From Parietaria judaica (taxonomy: Eukaryota; Streptophyta; Magnoliopsida; Rosales; Urticaceae): a DNA stretch of 64,000 nt. Position numbers and translations under genes: made by a program. Positions 50,059-62,748 of the stretch are shown here, piece after piece. The first letter of the stretch is position 1. Every line of letters starts with the position of its first letter. The notes beneath the pieces are model-generated. The model had not been told where the DNA came from, did not search any database, and was given only the letters and a program-made list of their open reading frames with translations. The stretch spans positions 14,936,001-15,000,000 of the forward strand of contig OX940864.1 of assembly GCA_954871525.1 (NCBI GenBank), written 5' to 3'.

Positions 50059-53000
50059 GAGAAGCTAACAAATCAGCTTTCAACAAAGCAAGCCAAGCCA
50101 TGGCTTACAGTTAGTACCTTCATATACATATATGTTTGGGTCTTCTTCTTCTGCCATGTCCGAACCTCGATGAAGATCGCCTCTGCTGATTCCGTGGGGT
50201 TGGTGGGCAGTTTTGGGGGTGAACCCGTGCGAGTCCGTGAGGCAGGAGACGACGAAGGACTGATCTGAGTTCGAACGCGTGGTCGTGAGCCATCGAAGAG
50301 CACTGACCTGTGGTGTAGATGATACAGAGAGGTGTGTTTTCAGCATTGGTTCATGGTCTGTTGGAAAAATTTTCTGTGTGGACCAAGTGCTCGATAAAAT
50401 GCCAGACTGAAAGCTCGTAGTCCTAGTATGAATTTTGGCCGCTTCTGCGTCCAAATCAGGTTGTTTAGTGTTCTAAGTCCCGCAGATTCGTGAAAATGCT
50501 TCATAGGTGCACATGAAGCTCCAAGTGAGAATGACTCACTTTATTGAGACATTGCCCCGGCTTGGTCTCTGCCGGTTCATCGGTGTGAATCCTTGTGATT
50601 CTTTGTCTTTGTGCTACTCTGGAATCCTTTCCGGTGGTAGGGTTAGCCTTTCGGGACCATGTAATCCATTAATGGGAGTGATGGACCCGACAGGGAAACA
50701 ACGTGGAGAAATAACGTTGGGCTACGTCCAGTGATATCGGCGGCACGCCAAGGGCGGGCCGACCGGGAGCAATGAAGATCCTTTGTTGGAACGTCCGGGG
50801 ATTATGCAATTCCCGGGCGAGGGCCCGCTTACGAAGACTTATTTGTGAGCGGAAGCCGGACATCGTTTTTCTTTCGGAGACGAAGTTGAGCGGTGTCCGG
50901 GTGGAGAGATTGAAGCGTCAAAGTAAGATGGCCAACGGTTTCGGGGTTCACGCCGAGGGCCTAAGTGGTGGAGTTCACATTCTTTGGAATGACGCGGTGG
51001 AGGTCGATATTCGTAGCTATAGCAAACGGCATATTGACGTGGGAGTTAGAGACGAGCTCGGGGTGACGTCAAGGTTCACGGGTTTCTACGGGGACCCGAT
51101 CGAAGCTTCTCGGCACCTCTCGTGGGAGCTTCTACGACGTCTTCATAACGGCGACGCAAGCCCGTGGTTGTGCGCGGGAGATTTCAACGAGGTGCTTTAC
51201 GAGTTCGAGCACGTGAGCCGGGTGCGAAGGAAGACAACTTGCATGGATCGCTTCGCCAACGCGCTCGAGGTATGTGATCTTCTTGACTTGGGCTTTGTAG
51301 GTGAACCGTGCACTTTGAGCAATATGCAAGTGGGCGAACGGAACGTCCAAAGTCGCCTCGATCGAGCGTGCGCAAACCCGGCATGGAAGTCGGTTTACCC
51401 GTTGGGGAATATGAAGGTGTTGGGCTTTTGGGGCTCGGATCATAGAGCGCTTCTCATCAACACGGGCTCGGACCCGATGGCGCTTAATCCTAACTCGTCC
51501 GTGGGAAAGAGATGGGCCTTTGAGCCGAGTTGGCTCTTAAATGACGGATGCGCCGAGGTGGTCCGGGTTGCGTGGGGCTCGGGTGGGACCGACCGAGTTT
51601 CGGGAGGGTGTGCGGCAAGCCTCGGGAAGTGTCAAAAGGCCCTCCGCGTATGGGCCGGCACAACTTTTGACAACCGGGAAAAGAGAATCAAAGCGCTCTC
51701 GGAGCGGATTGAGCTTCTTCACAAAGCGGATTTCACTGCGGAAACAAGAGCCAATTTGAGGTCCTTGAACGAGGAACGAGATTCGCTCCTCGTGGTAGAA
51801 GAGTATCATTGGAAGCAACGGGCAAGGGCCGATTGGTTACGCGGAGGGGATAGAAACACGGCTTATTTCCACGCCCGTGCCACGCGTCGGAGGACGCAAA
51901 ACCAAATCCGAGGTATCTTGAACGAGAGCGGGGAATGGGTGACATCGGAGAAGGATGTTCGAGAAGTGTTCGACAAATACTTCTCGAACATCTACTCCTC
52001 GAACGGCGCGTCGGAGAGGGATTTCGGCTTGATCACGACGGATGACGTTGCTTCTATCTCGGTGGGGCAACGGGAGATCACCGAGGAGAGATTCACCGCG
52101 GACGAGATCGATGACGCCCTCTCCTCAATGAGCCCTAGGAAGGCGCCGGGCCCCGACGGCTTCCACGCCGTTTTCTTCCAAAAACTGTGGGGGACCGTGG
52201 GGCCAACGATTCGGGAAGAGTGTTTGGATGTTCTTAACGGGCGGAGGAGTGTCAGAGCATGGAACGCCACCAACATCGTGCTCTTGCCCAAGGTGAAGAA
52301 CCCAAGGAGAGTACAAGACTTCCGACCGATTAGTTTGTGCAACGTGCTTCTGAAGCTCGTTTCCAAAGTAGTCGCTAACCGGTTAAAAGGCGCCCTCGCC
52401 TCCGTCATCTCGGAAGCTCAAAGCGCCTTCGTTCCATGACGCTTGATTACGGACAACGCCGCCATCGCATACGAGCTTCTTCATTCTATCCGACAATTCC
52501 GTCATCAAAAGAAGGGGGTGATGGCTATAAAGCTCGATATGAGCAAAGCTTACGACCGTGTCGAATGGGGGTTCGTGGAAGCTATGTTACATCGGATGGG
52601 GTTCGGGCCACGAATCCTAGCCATTGTACGGGATTGCATTTCGACTCCGGTCTTTTCCGTTGTCCTCAACGGAAAAACTGGAAACTCCTTCTCGCCGACC
52701 CGCGGACTCCGGCAAGGTTGTCCTTTGTCGCCGTACCTCTTCCTAGTCTGCGCGGATGGCCTTTCCGCGCTCATCCGGGGGCAAGAAAGGCTTGGACTTT
52801 TACACGGTTTTGCGTGCCGGCGGGAAGCCCCTTCCGTGACTCATCTTCTTTTTGCGGACGATTGCATCATCTTCGGGGAGGCGAGTGTCGGGTGGGGCCA
52901 GGCTATCAGCGGGGTCCTCAAAGTCTACGAGAAGGGGACAGGTCAAACCGTTAACGCGGATAAGTCCATGGTGAGCTTCTCACGGAACGTGGCCGAGGCA

Positions 53001-54915
53001 CATGGTGGAACCATCTAACGGGTGCTTGGAATGCAGGCCGTTTCGGACCTCGAGTCTTATCTCGGGCTTCCGGTACACGTCGGCCAAAACAAGTGCGCAA
53101 TCTTTAGCAAGATCACGAGCCGGGTCAAGAAGCACCTCGGGTCGTGGAAAGCGAAGCTCTTCTCGGCAGGGGGACGTGAAGTCTTGATCAAATCAGTGGT
53201 GCAAGCCATCCCCACCTATCTCATGAGTCTTTTCCGGCTCCCCGTCCGCACCATCAAAGATCTTCATGCTATTACCGCTCGGTTTTGGTGGGGCGGGTCG
53301 GAGGAGTCGAGAAAGATCCATTGGCGAAGATGGGACATTCTCGCAAAGCCGAAAGGGGAAGGTGGTTTGGGCTTCAAGGATATGGGTGATTTCAATCGGG
53401 CCCTCGTCGCACGGCTTTCGTGGCGGATTATCCAAAACCCCAGTTGTCTCCTAGCGCGGATTCTAAAGGCTAAATACTACCCCGACACCTCGGTCCTCGA
53501 TTTCCAGTGCAAGGGACGCCCCTCGTTCCTTTGCAAGAGTCTGTGTTGGGGACGTGACCTGCTTAGACGCGGCACGAGATGGCAAATTGGAGACGGTAAC
53601 GTCCGGGTCCACGGCCAACCTTGGATCCCTCGACCCGGGGCTTTCTTCGCAACCTCGGAGGTTCCGGACGACGGGTATCCGTGGCGGGTAGCCGACCTAG
53701 TCTCCAACGGCCATTGGGACCTCTCTCGGGTCGAGGCCCTCTTAACCCCCTACGATGCGGAGGCCGTCGTGAGGATTCCGTTGGGGAAGGGTCCAGATCG
53801 GCTTGTTTGGCACCATGAAGACAACGGGATCTACTCCGTGCGGTCTGGTTACCGACTAGCTAGGTCGGAAGCACGGAGCGGACCTTCGGGCTCGGGAATG
53901 GGGGAGCCAAATTGGTGGAAAGCTTTGTGGGGCACGGCGATCCCCGCGAAAGTGAAGCACATGGTGTGGCGCGCGTGGTCGGAAGCTCTTCCAACCAACG
54001 GGGCACTTCGGACCCGAGGGGTAGACGTTCTACCCTTTTGCAGCTTTTGCGGGGAGCTCTCGGAAGACGCCTTACATGCCATTTGGGGGTGTGACAGGGC
54101 AAAGGCCATTTGAGCATCATCGACGATCCACCGGTGGGTGGAAAAGACGGGGCACATTCCGTTTCGGGAGCTGTGCTACCGGGCGCTCGAGAGTCTTTTT
54201 AAACCGCACTTCGAACTCTTTTGCGGGCTAATTTGGGCGGCATGGTCTGACCGCAACCTTCGCCTCTTCGAGCACCGCGTACGGGCTCCAGAGGCTTGGG
54301 TGGAAGAGGTCGACGGATGGTTCACAAGTTTCAAGCGGTGTGCGCACTCGACGGATAACCACCGCTCGCTGAGGGAGGAGGTACCGAGGGCTTGGTCCGT
54401 GCCGGATGCGGGGAGCCTCAAGCTCAACGTAGACGCGGCATGGAACGGGGAGACGGGACGGGCAGCTGTGGGTGCGGTTGTCCGAGACCACCTCGGTCGG
54501 GTTATGGGAGTCATGGCTTCCTTGGTCGACCATGTCGACTCGGCACTCACCGCAGAGTGCATTGCTATGCGACGGGGGCTTCTTTTTGCTCGCGAACGGG
54601 AGTGGAAGATCGAGCATGCCGAGACGGATTGCTTGCGGGCCTCCCACCTTACCAAGGCACGAGACTCGTGGGGCTTCCAAGGCCCGATTATTGTGGAGGT
54701 GCGGGAGCTCGGCCGAGAACTAGGCGGGACCGGAGAGTGGATGTGGGTTCCACGGGAATGTAATGAGGTGGCCAATGCTTTGGCCAAGAGACGTCTCTCT
54801 TCTCTTGTTTCGGACCTTATGTGTCCTAATTGCCCGGAGTGGCTTGTAGCAACGGTGTTGAGGGATCTTTCCCCCAACTTTTTTGATTGAATGAAATCAA
54901 ATTGCTTTCAAAAAA
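50059..54915 (+). mobile_element. L1-type LINE with short poly-A tail
   Basis: Flanked by a 15-bp target duplication, acatgagcgaggaca, at 50044-50058 and 54916-54930, the second copy directly after a short A run. The element is markedly GC-rich compared with its surroundings. It carries one long ORF2 frame but no recognisable ORF1. The 713 bp before ORF2 do not show a gag-like protein, so the copy may be 5' truncated or rearranged. Confidence 0.92.
50772..54890 (+). pseudogene. LINE ORF2: endonuclease, reverse transcriptase, RNase H; three in-frame stops
   Basis: A single frame of 1373 codons is broken only by TGA at 52437-52439, TAA at 53016-53018 and TGA at 54111-54113, with no frameshift. 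Order of domains: an APE-type endonuclease (start to about 51470; WNVRGL, LSETK, GDFNEV, GSDHRA), a reverse transcriptase (about 52100-53000; APGPDGF, KLDMSKAYDRVEW, FADD), a zf-RVT region with CSFCG near 54040, and an RNase H (about 54400-54800; LNVDAAW, TAEC, ETDC, VPRECNEVANALAK). It would nick DNA and copy its own RNA at the break. The three stops make it inactive, but the clean frame suggests it is not old. Confidence 0.94.
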
Positions 54916-54930
54916 ACATGAGCGAGGACA

Positions 54931-56305
54931 AGAATTGTACTACGTGGTGATCGTTTCATCAAAATTACCTTTTGGCCCTCAAATTCAATATTTGACCAAT
55001 AAAATTTCACAATGGTTGCAACGTTTTCACATCAGTTCCTATATAATTCTTCAAAATTCCTTCAATAATTTATTTTGGTAAGAAAATCCGAAAGTTTATT
55101 TACATGATAATAAACGATATATATATATATATATATTGTAAAAACTCTATTAGTATACCTATCGGTTTTGTTTTATACCCAATATCGAGTTTTAAAAATA
55201 TTACAAAAACTCCATCAATATACTTGTAATTTCTCGAGTGTATAAAATTAAAGTAAATAAAATTTCAACCTTCCCCATCCTATCTAATTGACCAAAAAGT
55301 GAGAACCCAAGATTAATGATGATTGAGCTAAAAACAATTACCACAAAATAAAGAACTCAATCGAATATTCTTAGATTTCCATGCTTCAAAAATATAAAAT
55401 GCATTACATGACTTGATTCTTAGACGTGTGGGGAGGGAAGATGAATAACAATAATAATCAACGAGGAAGCTCTTCACCTAAAGCAGGGTGGTCCACGTGG
55501 ATGTGGCTCCATTCCACGCACCATTACATGCTCTCAACGTCCATTGTGGGCCGTGTTCTCCACATGATTGACACTTTTGACTTTGGAATAAACGTAAGCT
55601 ATCGCAAGTCAATGGAGATTTCACTACTTTTATTTTTTTAATGGTCCCTAATGACCCAACTCGTACACTTCAAGATGAATGTGACACCCCTTTATAACCT
55701 TTTTTTTTTTTTTTTACAATGGATTTTCTTTTTATACAGATATTTTATTAATTAGTTTGTGTTTAATTCTTTATGAGAGTACTTGGTTGACATGTTTTTC
55801 AATTACTATATAATATATACTTTAGAACTTAATAAAAATTAATAATCGAACATTAGTTTTAATGATTTTCTTTTTCCTATAAAAACTAGAGCAATACAAA
55901 AGAATACTCAACGTGTTCAAAGTTTAAACGACATTGAAATATCAGGAAAATTACGACAAAAATACTCAATCTTTGATCAACGTGCCTCCCGTGTTTGTAC
56001 AAAGTGATGGATATTCCTTTGTTTTTCTTTCTAAGATAACCTTTTCGTTTAATTAGTTGGACATAATCTATTCGCTCTATGAATAGAAAGAAAAAAAAAA
56101 GGCAATCGGATGTTAAAAATTCACCAAAACTTACTAAAAAAAATGTAAATTATTGCATTCAAATGGGAATATCCACAGTCCACACCAATCTTTGTCCAAC
56201 TTGTCTGTCTATTCAACAGTATTGACTATTGACAATGTTTTTCGGTTCATCACATTTTATTTTATATTGTCTTATATATTTTTCGGGAGTTATATATATT
56301 TGTGA
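54931..56305. other. AT-rich intergenic region
   Basis: No gene recognised. The 71-codon open stretch at 55426-55641 has no recognisable domain. A TA microsatellite lies at 55118-55137. Confidence 0.45.
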
Positions 56306-56805
56306 GGGTAATTACTGGTAAAAGTACCTAAATTATTTAAAAATAAGGCGGCATAGAGTCAATTTAAAAAACTATGGCAAAAATACTTAATTAGTTTACT
56401 TTTTTTAGTAAATCGTTAGACCTTATCCACGTTTTTGTTACTATTTACATCAATGATGACGTCAACAACACCAATCGCAATGTTATTGAGGAGATTAACT
56501 GGGAATTCGAAAGAGAAAGTGATAAAAAGAAGAAAAAAAATAAGACGTTGCGTTGTTGATGTTAAAAGCATTTGTGTTTACATATAAATTTATTTTGATA
56601 TTCATGGGTTTCATCATTTGAGTTTATTTGTTTGATTTACGTTGATGTCATCACTAACGGAAATAGTAAAAAAACTAACTAAAAATAGAAAAGGTCAACA
56701 GATTCACTAAAAAAGTGAACTTAAATATTTTTGTCATCATTTTTTAAAGTTAGCTCGATGACGCTTATCTATGAACAATTTGAATACTTTTGTCAGCAAT
56801 AACCC
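56306..56805. mobile_element. Mutator-like MITE with diverged long inverted ends
   Basis: The left end GGGTAATTACTGGTAAAAGT and the inverted right end GGGTTATTGCTGACAAAAGT pair over about 150 bp with many mismatches. The flanks tatttgtga and tacctttaa agree at only some positions, so the duplication is doubtful. Older than the element at 40489. Confidence 0.6.
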
Positions 56806-56834
56806 TACCTTTAATTGAATCACAGGCTCGTAAC

Positions 56835-57482
56835 TAGAGTTGCACATGTGAGTCGCCACTCACGATTCGACTCATTGCGACTTGTTTTTGGGAGTCGCGA
56901 CCCATCGCGAATTTTGCGGCAAAAATCGCGAATCGTCGCGATTTGCTGCACCCATCGCGATGCCTACCCACGCTGATCCGCGCACTCTATCGGACGGCCA
57001 GGATCACGCCACGTCATCAATCCGTGTGGTGTGTTTTTTTTGTGGCAATAATAACACGTTTTTCACCTGAAATTTGTTCCGTCTAAATGAACTTAATAAT
57101 TATTTTCACACATACAAATTATCTTTTTCTAACTTTTTTTACTTATTTAAGTAAATTTCACACACTATCTTAATAAAAAAAATACCGGTTTTTATTTTGT
57201 TTATCATATTTATTTATTTGTTTTATCATATCTATTAATTTTAAATTAAATAAATTATAAATAATAATTTTAAATAATTAAATTCGGGTAAAAACTAATA
57301 AAATTAAACATTGGAAATATATTAGAACTTTTGCCGCAAACAAAGCATTTGAACACCCTTTGAAATCGCGATGCGCCGCAAGCAATCGCGATCTCCTTCC
57401 CCGCGATGCGTCGCGATGCGCAATTTGGCGACTTTTGCCGATTAAGTCGCGATCAATCGCGACCATGTGTTGTGCAGCTCTA
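56835..57482. mobile_element. Non-autonomous hAT derivative, 648 bp
   Basis: Inverted ends TAGAGTTGCACA and TAGAGCTGCACA with a perfect 8-bp target duplication ctcgtaac at 56827-56834 and 57483-57490. Subterminal TCGCGA-type words and the block gccacgtcatcaatccgtgt match the right-hand part of the full hAT at 42088-46514. The coding middle is missing, so it is a deletion derivative. Confidence 0.9.
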
Positions 57483-57644
57483 CTCGTAACAAAGTGACCA
57501 TGGGTTAATAACTAATTTGTTGACACGACAACTTCAGATCCTTTTCTCTCAATGTGAGAAAGAAGTCCAATATTGTATAGGGATAATGGCGGTGAAAGTA
57601 CCATTAGTCTTTCCATCAACGTCGATTAGTACCAATTTTTTTTA

Positions 57645-57765
57645 TTTTTTTTTGTGGGTGATAAAGCTCCTAAACTTTCTCTTTGTCTCTCCGTTTCTTT
57701 TCCATCCACTTCTGTTATAATTAGCCACGTGTCAGGCGTGGAATACCTCTGAGCAAATAAATAAA
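57645..57765. repeat. Left terminal inverted repeat of the MULE
   Basis: Pairs with 62941-63061 in inverted orientation over about 120 bp. Confidence 0.88.
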
Positions 57766-57906
57766 ACAATATTTTTTAATTAAAAACTTTAAGATATTTC
57801 AGCATTTATTTTTTTATCAATTAAAAGCCCTAAAATATAATTTTGCCCTAATTTCTCTCCTCTCCCTTTCACTCTCGTCTTCTCTTACTTTCTCCTTCTG
57901 CCAACT

Positions 57907-58113
57907 ATGGACAGAGCCGACGCTTTCTGGTCTTCTCGTCGTACATGTGAGATTCAAATCTCTGGAACAACCGTCAATCCGGGTAGACGACTCAGCTTCG
58001 CCTTCGATTCACCGTTCTTCGCCTCTGCGATCGCTGGCCTGAAACCAGTCTTCTATGGAAGTGGATTGATACCATTTTTGCTACTCCGTGAATCGTCTCT
58101 CTCCGAATTCTGA
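57907..58113 (+). CDS. Small open frame of unknown role inside the MULE
   Basis: A 68-codon frame, opposite to the transposase, begins just inside the left inverted repeat after a CT-rich leader-like stretch (57852-57900). Its composition is coding-like (MDRADAFWSS near the start, then GRRLSFAFDSPFF), but no family was recognised. It may be a captured host gene fragment, a small MULE accessory gene, or chance. Confidence 0.35.
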   Translation: MDRADAFWSSRRTCEIQISGTTVNPGRRLSFAFDSPFFASAIAGLKPVFYGSGLIPFLLLRESSLSEF

Positions 58114-58631
58114 TTCATGTAGCTGATAATTACAACCTGGAAAAAAAAAATTCTTCATGATATTTATGTTTTTTTTTTTGTGTGTGTATTGGTTGTTCAA
58201 ATAAGAATTTTTTGTTGTATTTTGCTCTGAGTTTTATGCAATATGTTAGCGAGTTAAAATTATGTAATGCAATTATGCAATGTTTTTATATTTTTGTCAA
58301 TGTAATGCAATCATATGACTTACAATTGAATGCAAGAATTTTATGTAAGTATTACGTAAGAATTTTGTTACGGTAAATTATGTCAGAAAATTATAGTCAT
58401 TTTGTATGGTAATCATGTATAAGAAGAATCTGTGTGGTAAAGTAAAGATTTGAGAAAAGAAATGCCAATTACATTCATAGTCTTCCAAAATATCAAGTAC
58501 CAAATTCATATGTAATTTGTCTTCTTCCAAAATACGAAATTGGTAAAAAAAAAGAAAGAAAAAAAAGAGTGAGTTCAACATCTAACTCTTACATACCATA
58601 TTCAGTTCTTCCTAAATAGTTTAATTGTTCA

Positions 58632-58632
<1 letters not shown>

Positions 58633-58661
<29 letters not shown>
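58633..58661. repeat. Poly-A tract
   Basis: About 29 consecutive A on the plus strand, just beyond the 3' end of the MULE transposase. Confidence 0.9.
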
Positions 58662-58664
<3 letters not shown>

Positions 58665-58675
58665 TTAGTTCAACA

Positions 58676-61600
58676 TCAAGCTGTTTGTTGAGAAGCAGAT
58701 GGAGCAGAAGCTTGAGAAGCTTGAGTCAAAGTCTGAGAAGACCACGTTGCCTTGCTTGTCTCTTGAGCAATTTTTCGATTCTTCTGCTCATTCCTCTTCA
58801 CAGTTTCGGGGTGAGGATTTAGCTTGATCGGTTTTCCCATTTTTTTCACCTTGGTAGGCTGTAATAAAATAAGCAATTAATATAGTAAAATAATAATATA
58901 AAGAATTACAACAATAAGAGATAATCGTACCTGTGTCACAGTGGGATTTTTGCACGTGTTACGTTTATGCCCTTGTTGACCACAATTCTTGCACGTGTTG
59001 ATTTGTCCGCATCTTCGAGCCTTTGTTGAATATATCGATTCGTCCTTATCCCGCTTTCTTTTCCTCTTTGGTCTTCCGGGCATGGCAGTTGGAAGTGGTG
59101 GATGAATTACACTTTTACCGGCATGTGGCCATTTGTCAGGTGACGGCATTTGTTCCACGGATAGCCGGTATTGAGAAAGGAAAGTGTCCCTCTTGTAGCA
59201 GTCATCAATGTAATCGTACACGACCAAGTCATAACCCCAAAGCCGCTAACGCGTGACCACACGGGATGCCACTCAATTGGAAACCTCGGTATGTACACGT
59301 GCTCTCGTCGAGGTTCACTGAGAAAGACTCTGTAGTATGAGTTATGGTGCGAAAGATGACTTCGAATTTGTGATTGTCTGCTCTAGTAGGCGAACAATTC
59401 CTAGCTATATCATTATTAAGCTCGATCACCCTTAGGATTCTTGGTGCCACGGGCTGTCTCCACCTATGAACGTTAACACGCTTCTCATAAATCCTACCCA
59501 TTAACCATTGTCTTATCACCTCTAACATAGATATAATTGGCTTGTCCTGACCATCCAATACTCTCGCAGAGGTTGTTAGTAAGCATATCACACTTATTTA
59601 TTTATTAAAATTGTGCTTTTGTCCATTCGGAAGGGAGTTTCCCAAGTAACCACTCATAGGCTTGCATGTTTGTCATTTTCATTGCATCCATTGCCTTGTC
59701 GAACAGCTCGGGTGTGGTTGCTTTTGCACAAGTCCACAACTAGGGGTGAAACCGGTACCGATAATCGGTAAATTAGTTTTTTTTTTTGTATTGGTATTGA
59801 AAAATCGATATATATTTTTTTGGTATTGGTATTGGTATCGGTTCTAACATTTATTAGTTTTTTTATCAAATCGAGACCGAGACCGAAACCGTGAAAAGAA
59901 GAAAAGGAAATCGATAAATAAACCGAGACATAAACCGGGAATAACCCGGGGCAAAATCCAAAAATAATTCAAAATACCATGTCTGAAACATAAAATACAT
60001 GTCTAATACATAAAAACATCAAACATAATTAAACTATGTCATTTCTTTTTCTTTGATTTTGATTTCGCCTTCTCTTTTTTCTTTGATTTTGATGTCGCCT
60101 CGTCCTTTTTCTTGGCCATGTTACTACTACCACCAATAAGAACCACCTAATTTTCTAATAGAAACGACATGTAGTATAATATAAAATGACACGTAGTTCA
60201 CAACCGAAACCGATACCGAAATTCGAGAAATTTGGTATCAGTATCGGTTCTCGGTATCAGTATCGGAAATCGATAACCGATAAGTATCGGTTCTTGGTTT
60301 TAAACTAAATTTATCAGATTTTTTTGAAAACCGATCCGAGATCGATACCGAAACCGAGACGATACCGAGAAACGGTTACAAAATTTTCACCCCTATCCAC
60401 AACATTTGTTTCATTAATAGACCCGGAAACTGTTTTCTAAAGTTAGCATGCAAATGCCTAACACAAAATCTAATCTCTGCCCCATCAAAAACAGATTCAA
60501 CTGCATTCTCTAAACCCTTTTGCCTATCACTTATGAAATTGTATCTCCTAGTCAGAAGTTCAGGAAAATCTTCTTTGAGCAAAGTACAAAACCAACTCCA
60601 AGTATCTGTATTCTGTTTCTCAACCACAGCGTACGCTACCAAAAACATAGAATTCTCGGCATCAATCCCAACATCAGCTAGCAACACACCTTTTATAAAG
60701 CCCTTGAGGAAGCATCCGTCTAGGCCAATTAGTTGCCGGCAGGCAATGAACCCCACTTTACATGGTTGAAGGCATATGTAGATTCTCTCGAACACCCTTT
60801 TCTCCTCCTGCATAGAGGTTTTAATTACGGCCGTGCTTCCCGGATTAAGCTTCCTCAACATCAAACAGTAGTCATGGAGTACATGGAGTACCGCGTATTG
60901 TGAATTGACCGAACCTTCAAGAATGGCTTTGGCTTTCTTCTTTGTTTTGTAAAACATGTCTCTGCAAAAACAAAAACAGTTGCTGAAATTAAAAAGTTGC
61001 ACATTAAAAACTTATAAATCAACACACTAAAAACTTGTAAATTAAACCACAAATATAATACTTGTCTCCTTATGTGTGAATACTTAGTGCTACTGATCAT
61101 TTCCTTGAAGTCAAGCCAATGAATATTTAAATTGATCCGGAATTGATTCATATATGTCTTCGCAACCAACTTGAATTTATGTGCCGATTGTTAAGAACGA
61201 TTGGGCAATCGTGCTTGTTCACAAGAAAATTCACTCTAAAAGTGATTTTGTCGGAAGAATTGCACTTGGCATACAATTTCCATGGGCACCCTTAATTCGC
61301 ACATCTTGCTTGAAGTTTGTCTTGGTTGTTGAAAACGTAATCAAACTAACGATTCGAGGCAATGAAGTACTCTGTCAAGGCTTCTCGGAGTTGTTCCACA
61401 TTTCCAAACTCATGCCCTATAGTGAACTTGAAGTTCTCCGAACCTATTCCTGGAGTAAAAGCTTTGGTGCTCTTCCTAGTTGGATGTTCATCATAATCTT
61501 CGTCTCCAATATCCCCGTTTAGACTATCAAGCTCGTCTTGATCACTGTATCCATCTTCGTGATCTAGCCGATTCATATGTGGATCCAAAATGCTCTCCCA

Positions 61601-62748
61601 CCATGATTGTGCTGTGTTGACATTTTGCTTCTCGTACTCCTCGTCAACGGCAAATTCCTCCTCATCTAGGTTAAATGCATCTTCCTGTGCTCTTAATTCT
61701 GCTTCGATCAGTCTTTTCCGCTTGGCTAGTTCAACCTTTTTTTTTCTTTTCCGGCCTTTTCTTTAGCTGCTTCTGCTTCGAAGGCTACATGGTCCTTGAG
61801 TTGGGCTTCTTAAGCATTGGTTTGGGCCTTGAGTTGGGCTGTCCAAGCCTTGGATTTGGTCTTTTCCAATTGAGAAGCATGTGCTTTATATGCTTTTTTC
61901 TTGGCAGCATGAGCATTGAATGGTTTCTGGCAGGAAGACTGGCCGACATTTGGATTCCCTTTTCCACCAACAACTTCTAAAGGAGAAATCGTGTATATTG
62001 ATGCTTCTTTGTAACTCTTAGTTTCCATGTCCTCAAACATTCTCCTTATATCTGTGTTGCCTAATATCAACCAACCATGATCTAAGTCAAAATCTTTAGG
62101 CTTAAACCAGTACACATGATCATGGCCAATGCCTAGCCCAGTGACTACCCTATTCAAATTGACCGTGCTGAATAAGTCCTTATAGAAATTATCAAAAGAA
62201 GTCACACTCCCACCGTGGTAAGTTTTTTTCTCCCCACTAATTCCCCAACGTCCACTGTAATGGAGTTTAATCGTAAACCAAGGGGAGTTCAAATCTGCCA
62301 AAAACAATGAAACACATTTAGGTATTTTTGCCACAATATGCCCTAATTTGACTGTGTAATCTCATCTGCCAAAAAAGAAAAAAAAAATAAAGGTGCTTTA
62401 ATGCATATGGAAGATTATTCAACGACCAAGATGAAATAAACAAATCAGAAATCTCAATAAACAGAGCAATTGTCGGGGGACCACAAATAAAAAAGACAAA
62501 TACCAAGCACTTCAATGCACCTACAAATATTCGATTCATCATTGTGAGAGAAGAAAGTTATTTATACAGCTCATGGAGAAATTTCCTCATTTTTGTAAGA
62601 TTGTCAGAGCTTACAAACCCTAGACCATTTTGAACAAACACAGAAGAACGAGGTTAAGAAGCTTACCTAATGGATGATCGGGTTTTAAAGGATCTCGCCA
62701 TCCAGTGTCGATTAATCCACCACCACCACCACCACCACTTTCAGCCAT
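58676..62748 (-). pseudogene. MULE transposase, decayed and split by a MITE
   Basis: Reading leftward: exon 1 62748-62667 (MAESGGGGGGL...), a GT-AG intron, then 62342 onward with a PB1-like N-terminal region (FTIKLHYSG, YHGGSVTSFDNFY), a Lys/Ala-rich linker, a damaged zinc-binding DNA-binding region (about 61590-61100), and the MULE catalytic domain (LDGCFLKG, VLLADVGIDAEN, SDRQKGLENAV, CVRHLHANFR). After the inserted MITE (59741-60395) come the SWIM finger (CTYRG ... IPCGHA) and a zinc knuckle (CKNCGQQGHKRNTC), with a last exon 58858-58676. Breaks: stops at about 61810 and 59614-59618, and frameshifts near 61750, 61100-61340, 59580 and 59230. Removing the MITE and one duplication copy would keep the frame across that joint, so the gene may have been intact there when it was hit. 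Confidence 0.9.
59741..60395. mobile_element. hAT-type MITE inserted in the MULE transposase
   Basis: Inverted ends TAGGGGTGAAA and TTTCACCCCTA, 655 bp, with a perfect 8-bp target duplication tccacaac at 59733-59740 and 60396-60403. The interior is full of cggta, cgata and gaaaccga words, arranged partly as inverted copies. It interrupts transposase coding sequence between the catalytic domain and the SWIM finger. Confidence 0.93.

Noticed and set aside
50080..50454. 124-codon minus-strand frame at the 5' end of the LINE
   Set aside because: Looks like a shadow in GC-rich DNA on the opposite strand to the LINE; no family recognised.
54176..54877. 233-codon minus-strand frame inside the LINE
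   Set aside because: It is the antisense shadow of the LINE RNase H region; low stop density follows from high GC.
55426..55641. 71-codon open frame after the LINE
   Set aside because: No domain, no splice partner, low-complexity Asn run at its start.
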